Shown here piece by piece: positions 56,600-64,000 of a stretch of DNA of 64,000 bases. Position 1 is the first letter of the stretch. Every line of letters begins with the position of its first letter. Source of the stretch: Dryas octopetala (taxonomy: Eukaryota; Streptophyta; Magnoliopsida; Rosales; Rosaceae); assembly GCA_963921425.1 (NCBI GenBank), contig OY992833.1, forward strand, positions 16,657,738 through 16,721,737, read 5' to 3'. The position numbers and the translations under genes are program-made. Under the pieces are notes generated by a model. It was not told the origin of the DNA and made no database searches. It saw nothing but the letters and a program-made list of their open reading frames with translations.

Positions 56600-57376
56600 A
56601 ATAAATTTTAATACACTCAATTTCAAAAACCATTTGAAGTTATTATTAGTTGTTATTTCACAAATCATTCTATCAATTCTTTTTAAGGATCAACGTTACT
56701 TATTGTATGGTAGACCCAAGCTTAGATAATTAGCTTGGGACCAATTAGAAATACCTGTCATATTTACGTTGCATCAAATTACGGGATGACAACTTGACCT
56801 CACAGGCTCAGATTGCACACAACTGGCTGGTTGACCATGTTTCCGACTCCACTCGTTGACTGGTCAATAGTCCATCTGATTAATGTTGGGACATCTCTTA
56901 GAATTTTATTCGAATTGAGAGGCAGGTGCACACTGCTGGTAGCCCTTATATTGTTGCCACATGGCAATGCACGATTGATTATCCCACCTAGACTACATAA
57001 TGTGATTGAGAGTCGCTACTTCTTCTTTTTATTTTTTTTTATATTTTTTTTTATATTTGAAGAGGGAGAGGTCGGGAACTTGAGTGCAACAAGCAATTTT
57101 ACGATTTTTTTAACTGGACTATTTCATTAATTGTGATTGAGAATCACTTTTGATATTTCAAAATGTGTTTTAATTTTAATTAATCATACTTAAACTATAG
57201 ATGTTTTTATTAGGAGTTGTTGATCATATTTAATAAGTATGTGCATGGCAGAATTAAGTAGAGTAGTAATCAGTTAAACGTGGTAAATAAAAGGATAATT
57301 ATAAATGGATATCGGTGGCAAGTCTCTCACAAAACACTCTCACACGTGTGTGTATATCCAAGTATATATGTGATAA

Positions 57377-57697
57377 TTTTGTTTTTATAATTTTTATAAG
57401 CTATCAACGTACAAAGGAAAAGGGACACTTGTTTTGTATGATTAGTGAATGTCCTTATTTTGCATGAATTTTGGTTATATACCAAAACTTCATAATTAAT
57501 GACTATCAAAAATAAAGATGGCCAAACAACAAAAATTTTGTTTTTATAATTTTTATAAGCTATCAACGTACAAAGGAAAAGGAACACTTGTTTTGTATGA
57601 TTAGTGAATGACCTTATTTTGCATGAATTTTGGTTATATACCAAAACTTCATAATTAATGACTATCAGAAATAAAGATGGCCCAAAAACAAAAGAGT
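57377..57697. repeat. Direct tandem duplication of 159 bp
   Basis: The block beginning gtttttataatttttataag at 57381 is repeated at 57540 with only a few differences. Copy 1's flank has a single version at about 52528. Confidence 0.9.
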
Positions 57698-57779
57698 CAA
57701 AAGACTATTAGAAATGGAGAGATAACATGTTTAGATATTTTAATGTATAAAATTCTAAGATATTGGAAAAAATTAAATT

Positions 57780-58216
57780 GTGTAGGGTACTGTATATAAG
57801 AAAATTGTCAAATTGAAAGCTTCTGGTTCCAAATTTAGAAACAACCAAATGATGAAAGAAAGACACATGGAGATCATCCTCCACAAATATCATAAATGAC
57901 TTCTTTACAAAGTGGTACATATGATATGGGTGTGTTGTACTTCATTTCACACTTTCAAAATCTTCTTCAATTATGTTCAATTATGTACTTTTCTATTGGA
58001 AAAATTAATTGTTACAGTAACACCATAGTTTTCTTATTAAGCCAAAAAAACATCTGCAAGCCTTTGGTTATCACATATATATTTTTGTATACAGGTTTTG
58101 TTGACCAAAATATTGTTCCACCCCAAAATCCTCAGCATTCTCGACAATTTAATGGATATCAACGACAACAGTATCCAAATTTTTTGGATTTACTAACAGA
58201 TTTCGATGACCAATGA
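57780..58216 (+). pseudogene. NAC pseudogene, copy 3, exons 3 and 4 only
   Basis: 57780-57928 matches NAC exon 3 after the LDDWVLC part (gtatataagaaaattgtcaa), with frame breaks. 58095-58216 matches exon 4 ([20 protein letters not shown]) and ends DFDDQ followed by TGA where copy 1 has Trp. The NAC DNA-binding region is absent. Confidence 0.88.
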
Positions 58217-58239
58217 TTTACATACTTTAACAACTAACT

Positions 58240-59057
58240 TGCCAAAGGTATTATATATGCGGGGTGTTAAGCATCTCGGTTAGGTCTTTGTTTTTTGTTA
58301 TATATATTGGAGGGAATCGAATCATGAACATATATATCCTAATCTTAACTCATTACTCCCACCCACCTTCCACTTGGACTAATTCCAAAGGCTTAAGTTA
58401 GGTATTTTTTTTTTGTTTTATTTTGCAACTCCCCATACTTTTGGCAACGGATATGCAAATCATGTTAATGCTATAACTTCAGCACAATGCTAATGGATAA
58501 TTGTCTTGTTTGCTTTGTGTTGGTTTCATATATATTACTAGCTAGTTTAATAAAATGAATTTGATGAGTAATGCTATATGAACTACATTCTCTATGGATT
58601 GCAATTATAGACCACTATCATTAATTTCATCTTTGTTAAGATGTGATATAAAAATGTAGTCTAAGATAATTTTGTTGAACTTTTAATATTAATTATTACA
58701 TTGATTCTTATCATCTCATATATAACGAGTTATTGTGTAAGACCATTATAAGAGCATCCTTAATAAAATTTTGGTTTTTGTTCCCCCAATAAAAACAAAA
58801 TGGGTTTTGCAACAAAAAAAAAAAAAAAAGGTTTATCAATTGGTTTGATTTCTTTTGTTTTTCTATTTGGTAAAAAAAAATTTAATACACTCAATTTCAA
58901 AAACCATTTGAAGTTATTATTAGTTATTTCACAAATCATTCTATCAATTCTTTTGAAAGATCAACGTTACTTAGTAATACCTGTCATATTTAGGTACGTT
59001 GCCTAAGCTTGGATAATTAGCTTGGGACCAATTAGTAATACCTGTCATATTTAGGTT
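58240..59057. other. 3' flank of NAC copy 3
   Basis: Same order of blocks as after copy 2, with deletions. About 59015-59034 duplicates the nearby gcttggataattagcttggg region. No gene. Confidence 0.6.
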
Positions 59058-59189
59058 GCTCGAGGACTTGGGGTAGGCCAGTTGGGCAAGCAGTTGTGCT
59101 GCTTCCCACCTCACCGGTTTCGATCCCCCCTCCCCCTCTAGGCCTCTACTTGGCCTCCCTTTGTAAATTGTAACCAACAAAAAAAAAAA
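59058..59189 (+). mobile_element. tRNA-derived SINE, about 130 bp
   Basis: It carries an A-box-like TAGGCCAGTTGG at 59074-59085 and a B box GGTTTCGATCC at 59116-59126, and ends in aaaaaaaaaa. It interrupts the block atttacgttgcatcaaattacgg that is continuous after NAC copies 1 and 2, so insertion is recent relative to the array. Exact TSD unclear. Confidence 0.65.
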
Positions 59190-59519
59190 TTACGGAATGA
59201 CAACTTGACCTCACAGGCTCAGAAGCCTCAGATTACAGGCCGGCTGGTTGACCATGTGTCTGACTCCACTCGTTGACTGGTCAATAGTCCATCTGATAAA
59301 TGTTAGGACATCTTTTAGAATTGAATTTTTATTTTTATTTTAGTATATAATTTGACCTTTTCTTGAATACTTAAATTTTTATTTTATGTCTAATAGATAT
59401 TAAGTGAATTTTTATTAAAATTGTTAAACAGAAATTAAGAACAATACAATCACTTTCAAAAAAACTATATTTTAATTATTTTCTTTTATATGTTTAAAAG
59501 TAAAAACAATTTTAACCTC

Positions 59520-60130
59520 TCTCCACCTCCTGCTACTCACCCGCCCACCACTCTCCCTTTCCTTTCTCCTCATCATCCCTCCCCCCCTCTATTTTTTATT
59601 TTGGTTTGCTGATTGTGGGCTTTTTGTTTAGATTTTTTGTTTTTGAATCTGATTTGCAGATTTGAAAGGAGAAGGGAAGAGAGAGAGAGAGAGCGAAGAG
59701 AGAAGAGAGAAGAGAGAAGAGGGGGAAGAGGGGGTTGCCGCCGTTGATGGGGGGTCAGCCGATGCAGAAAGGGGGGGGGGGGGGGAGGGAGGCCAGTGCA
59801 AATCCAGAGTGAGAAAGGAATAGAGAGAGGGGGAGAGAAATAGAAGGATAGAAAGAGAAAAAAACAAAAAAAAAAAAAAAAAAAAAAGAGGGGAGGGGGA
59901 AGAGAAGGCCGCCGGCCAGTGCAAATGGTGGTGAGAGGGAGGGTGGGTAGGTTGCCGATGGTGGAGAGAGGTTGGGGGGCTGGGTTGTCCAAGGTGGAGA
60001 GAGGTTTGAGTTTTTGATTTTTTTTTTTTTCTTTTCCACAATATGCAGAGCAAGGAAGGGGGAGGGGCGATGGAGGAGAGATGGAAGGGAGAGTGGTGGA
60101 CGAGTGTTTAATTTTTTAAACACAAAGCTG
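59520..60130. repeat. Low-complexity GA/G-rich region
   Basis: GA microsatellites, a run of about 15 G near 59770-59784, and an A run at 59867-59887. Long minus-strand frames here are Pro/Ser/Phe-rich products of the simple sequence and are not regarded as genes. Confidence 0.7.
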
Positions 60131-60619
60131 AAAACTGAAAACTCAAAGCTCAGCTCTACACCACTCAGCAACCAAAGTAATGAAACTGCAAATTTCTCAA
60201 TAAAACCCACATATATTATCAATTCATCATTTTCATACTAGTACACTGTAAATCTCCAACCAACATTACCCAACAAAAAAGAAAAGGAAAAACAGAAAGA
60301 AAAACAAACAACCCACTGAAACAAAAATCAAGAGGTACACCAAATAGCAGTCGTTTATTGTTGTTGTGAAAGTAATAGATTGTTTTGATTTTCAGTTGAT
60401 GGGTTTGAGGTCCAGAGGTTGCTGCCTTTTTCACTTTTAAACATATAAAAGAAAATAATTAAAATATAGTTTTTTTGAAGTGAAAATTTACTTGGGTATC
60501 AATTAGATACAAAATAAAAATTTAAATATTCAATTAAGACAAATAAAAGTTCAAATATTATATTAAAATAATGATAAAAATTTAGATACTAAAATTGAAA
60601 AAAACCCTTTAGAATTTTA
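60131..60619. other. Non-coding AT-rich DNA
   Basis: Nothing recognised. Confidence 0.4.
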
Positions 60620-60900
60620 TTGAAGAAAGGCACATGATTCCTATATAAAGTACATGTTTTTGATCATGGAGATTATCCTTTGACAAAATCATATATAATT
60701 TGTTTACCGTCCAACTAAAATGGCATATGATATGGATATGTAATTCTCCATTTTCACATTTTCCAAATATTTCTTAAACCTTATAATATTATATTAGAAA
60801 AATTTATTGTTGTGTGTGGCAGTAATATCATGCCTATTTTATTGAGTAAACAATTTTTATCATAACATGATGATATACTGGAAGGCAAAAGCTGATCTTA
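60620..60900 (+). pseudogene. Very diverged fourth NAC 3' remnant
   Basis: Blocks gaagaaaggcacatg, catggagattatcct, atggcatatgatatggatatg and attagaaaaatttattgtt follow the same order and spacing as exon 3 and its following intron in copies 1-3. No open frame remains. The later block tggcaacacaggattgatcat at about 61412 also parallels the other flanks. Confidence 0.5.
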
Positions 60901-60966
60901 TATATCATGGGGAATGCAATTCACATTTTTCAATCTACATTCTTTATCAACTTTTTTTTTTTTATT

Positions 60967-61257
60967 ATTCGCATTCTACATTGTATTTTCATGACCATAA
61001 CCGTTCAATTTTTAGATAATTCTATGAAAATCATCTCTGCAAAAAATTAACTAAATCAGAAATCGATCGTTTCATAATTACATAATTGTGATTAAATAAA
61101 CAGATGATTTTAGTAACAGTTTGATTCACCGTTTGTTTATTTAATAAAAATTATATGAACAAATGATTTTCGATTTAATTAATTTTTTTTCATATCAAAT
61201 TTTTAAAAAAATTTATAAAATAAACGGTTCTGATCATAAAATTATTACGGAATGACA
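60967..61257. mobile_element. MITE-like palindromic element, about 290 bp
   Basis: ttctacattgtattttcatga near the left and its rough inverse (tcataaaattattacggaatg) near the right, with gattttcgatttaatt-like motifs shared with the 41.4 kb family. Boundaries approximate. Confidence 0.4.
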
Positions 61258-61535
61258 ATAATAAAAAAAAAAAGTCAGTAAAAAAGGTATATTGAAGAAG
61301 AAGAAGAAGATGGATGGCATTATATGCCCATATATCATTACTGGCTTGGCTGACTGGGCGTGGACACCGAAAGCTACTCGTACAAGAGACAACTTGATTT
61401 TTGCTTAAGTGGCAACACAGGATTGATCATTATCTCGACTAGAGCACATAATCTGATTGAGATCGAATACCATTTGCTAGTCACTTTTAACTTTAGTGTA
61501 GGAATGTCATTTCACTGAATAGATGTCATGTTTTA

Positions 61536-63146
61536 TGTTGATACAAATTTCCGTAAGAGAGATGCAACAACTTAGAAGGGATGATCTGGCTGATCTGAAG
61601 CCCTGCTGGATGATGAAGTGGAGGTTGAACCGAGATCTTCCTGCACGAACACAAGATCAAAGGAGATGGACCGGTGTGGTACCAGCCAAATACGCTCCGA
61701 TGATGAAGTCAGTGATGTGTATTTGGAGGTGTTTGTGTAAGAACAAGGAAGAACATGTGATGAACTGGGGAGAATGAGGAAGAACAAGGTAAGATCTCCT
61801 GGGTTTATTCTCAGCAAGTAGGGGATATTCTGATAGGCTTTTTGGTGAGTGAAGTTGTGTATTAGGTCCCCCTTTTTGTGCACATAAGGCAGCTTATATA
61901 GGCAAAGAAAATGGTGAGGGGTAAGTTACCTGCATGAAGGTGAATGGTTGAGAAGAGGCCACGCATTCGGTCATGAATAGTGGCATGCACAGCTACTCAC
62001 CATCTTTACATTCAATGCTGCATTGAATGCAAGGATGGAAGATAAACTGGGATGCCCCAATAGTCATGACTGTGAGCTAGGAAGTCACATCAGTCAGAGA
62101 GTCCTGTCAGGTGCACTTGAGTATGGCGGTTCGTCCCAATGTGATCTTCTTTAGAATGGCGGTGGGAAGCCGAGCCGATCCAAACACATGTTCTCATGTG
62201 TAGACAAGAAACCCATGTGTGATCGGATCGGACATGGACAAGCCGGCCGAGCCAATCCGGTAGGTAGTGATCTCTTCAAGTCGTAGTTGGCTGTGACTAG
62301 AATTTGAGAGGATGATCACCAAAGGCCGAGCCGAACCGGGTGTCCACTTCATGATGGATTTCTCCAAGTGTAGAGCAAGTGTTGATAGGTTCGGATCGAC
62401 ATGAGGCAGTTCCTAGGCCGAGCCGAACTAAATGGTCGAGATGATTCGGTGATGACAAGATTGTCAAAGCAAGTCTGATCATGACCGGTCATTGGGCCGG
62501 TCCGGGCCGAGCCGAACCAATGGTCGAGATGATCCAGTGGTGACAAGATTGTCAAAGCGAGTCCAATCATGACTGGTCATTGAGCCGGGCCGAGCCGAAC
62601 CAATGGTCGAGATGATCCAGTGGTGACAAGATTGTCAAAGCGAGTCCAATCATGACTGGTCATTGAGCCGGACCGGGCCGAGCCGAACCAATGGTCGAGA
62701 TGATCCAGTGATGACAAGATTGTCAAAGCGAGTCCAATCATGACCGGTCATTGGGCCGATCCGGGCCGAGCCGAACCAATGGTCGAGATGATCCGAGCTG
62801 AAGATTTTGGAAGTGATGTTCCAGATTCTAATAGAATGTTTAATGGTTGAGATGTGACTGGAGAAAGATGATCTCCAAATCCGAGCCGAACTGATGGTAT
62901 TCGAAAAAGATGATCTCTCGAATTTCTGGTGGATCCCAATGTTAGTTCGGATTGGACACGGGTGACCCGGAGGTAAGAGCCGATCTCATATGTACATGTT
63001 GTTGGCATTCCTAAGCTGTAATGATGACATAGATGGCTGGGTCTGATCAAGTTGACCATTGAAAAGTCAGAGCAAAAATGGGACCTGGTGTGCCACGTGT
63101 TGGTCTGTGATTGGCCATTGAATCTATGTGGATTTATCCACAAACA
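61536..63146 (-). mobile_element. Solo LTR of a Tat element related to the 12 kb element, 1611 bp
   Basis: It begins TGTTGATACAAATTTCCG and ends CCACAAACA, like the LTRs at 6390 and 17482, and is flanked by the 5-bp duplication tttta (61531-61535, 63147-63151). Similarity runs along most of its length: the ggaccggtgtggtaccagcc block, cattcaatgctgcattgaatg, gtatggcggttcgtcccaa and the CCACGTG-containing end. It is 550 bp longer, mostly through an internal tandem array. No internal coding region is present, so it formed by LTR-LTR recombination or is a truncated copy. Confidence 0.92.
62417..62800. repeat. Five tandem units of about 88 bp inside the solo LTR
   Basis: The phrase ggtcgagatgat starts at 62434, 62522, 62605, 62693 and 62781 (spacings 88, 83, 88, 88). 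Each unit has gccgagccgaac, tgacaagattgtcaaagc and tcatgac(t/c)ggtcattg. Confidence 0.93.
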
Positions 63147-63151
63147 TTTTA

Positions 63152-64000
63152 TATTTTAATTAAATTATAGTTAATATGTACGTGTATTAAGTGGAATGGT
63201 AATTGGTCAAAACTGGTGAACAAATTATTCCCAATGCAGTGCATATGTATAAAGAGGAGCTCAAACAACCTAGAAAGCGAAAATGCAACTGTGCATGCAG
63301 TTTTCTTTTTAAATTCAGAAAAACACAGGACCACCATTAATATTGGTTATAATTAATAATTTAATATGGGAATGGAAGCCATTTTTAGTCTTTTATTAAA
63401 ATTTTTGCTATCCAGCTGTCTGGTTCTCTCATCCCACCTCCACCTAATTAGCACCCCACCAAGGCACCATTTTTCAGTTCTAGTAAATTTTGCTAGCCCT
63501 TTCCGTCCAAAAAAGACGGATTCTAAGGTTTTTTCCGGGTTATAAAGGGAAAGAGTTTCATGCAATAAAGATAAGTATGAGTTGATATTTTTATCTAATA
63601 ATATGTTGAGGAAATTACAGATTTGGTCCATTTATTTTATACCTAGTTCAATTTTGGTCCACGATCTTTTTTAAGTTCTGTTTTGGTCCACTAATTGTTT
63701 CATTTGTTCAATAAAGGTCCAGATTTGTGACTTTAAATCTTTTGGGTTGTGTTTTCTTCAATTATAATTGAAGTATAAGTTATATTTCATCATTTCTTAG
63801 TCATAAAAACAAATTTGGAGTATTATAATCTAAGAGAATTGAGATTTGGTGAAATTTGAAAAATTGGCAGTTTTGGGTACCCTACTTTAGGGTCAATTAT
63901 CTTGAGTTTTAGAACTCCAATTTGAATGATCTTTATATGGTTGTAAAGAAGAAATGCATAACTTTAAAACAAGTATATATTTGCTGAATTTGGGTGAGAT
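63152..64000. other. Non-coding DNA to the window end
   Basis: No gene. From about 63610 the repeated phrase ttttggtcca (63621, 63654, 63682) suggests the start of a repeat or MITE that runs past the window. Confidence 0.4.

Larger units (their letters stand above)
55077..57779. other. 3' flank of NAC copy 2 with extra inserted or retained DNA
   Basis: Homologous to the flanks of copies 1 and 3, but it contains 55390-56600, which is largely absent from copy 1 (deletion there). Repeated motifs agttgtgactg and gacagtcacag occur at 55930-56180. No gene is seen. Confidence 0.6.

Noticed and set aside
59573-60222. Long overlapping minus-strand frames rich in Pro, Ser and Phe
   Set aside because: Products of GA, G and A simple repeats in three frames at once.

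Overview
This is nuclear DNA from a dicot plant. The genes have GT-AG introns, and the recognisable families are plant ones: a plant-type clathrin light chain, a cluster of xyloglucan endotransglucosylase/hydrolase (XTH) genes, NAC transcription factors, and Tat-type Ty3/Gypsy, CACTA, MULE, PIF and SINE elements. The host background is AT-rich. A GC-rich 12 kb retrotransposon stands out sharply from it. The species cannot be named from the sequence alone.

Layout. 1-4.2 kb: a three-exon clathrin light chain gene on the minus strand. 4.7-6.2 kb: a MITE remnant and a 5'-truncated LINE with a perfect 15-bp target-site duplication (TSD). 6.39-18.54 kb: one nearly intact Tat-lineage Ty3/Gypsy element on the minus strand. 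Its LTRs are 1060 bp and differ at one site by eye, the TSD is ctatg, and PBS and PPT are visible. Gag-PR and Pol (RT, RNase H, second RNase H, integrase) share one reading frame, broken by a single TAG. Between pol and the 3' LTR lies a separate gene in the opposite orientation: three exons, 740 codons, its own TATA box and two spliceable introns. 18.6-19.9 kb: an hAT-like MITE and an inverted copy of an XTH promoter segment. 19.97-26.62 kb: a CACTA transposon (TSD atg) without visible transposase, carrying broken exons of two host genes, an NC2-alpha/NF-YC11-like histone-fold protein and a DTW-domain protein. 28.3-29.2 kb: a degenerate minisatellite.

29.4-45.1 kb: four XTH genes, three intact (300, 296 and 297 aa) and one dead copy broken by a 194-bp CACTA-type MITE and by frameshifts. 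Several MITE families sit between them, including two MULE-type foldback elements with perfect 9-bp TSDs. 46.7-47.4 kb: a remnant of a SUV3-like mitochondrial RNA helicase gene. 49.4-61 kb: a NAC block duplicated in tandem. The first copy is intact (281 aa). The second, third and a very diverged fourth copy are decayed and carry a PIF/Harbinger-like insertion, a SINE and other MITEs. 61.5-63.1 kb: a solo LTR (TSD tttta) related to the 12 kb element, enlarged by five tandem units of about 88 bp.

The intact host genes serve vesicle coats (clathrin light chain), cell-wall remodelling (XTH) and transcription (NAC). They show no sign of acting as one pathway. The most unusual feature is the spliced antisense gene inside the young retrotransposon. 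Next is the CACTA element that combines exons of two host genes.
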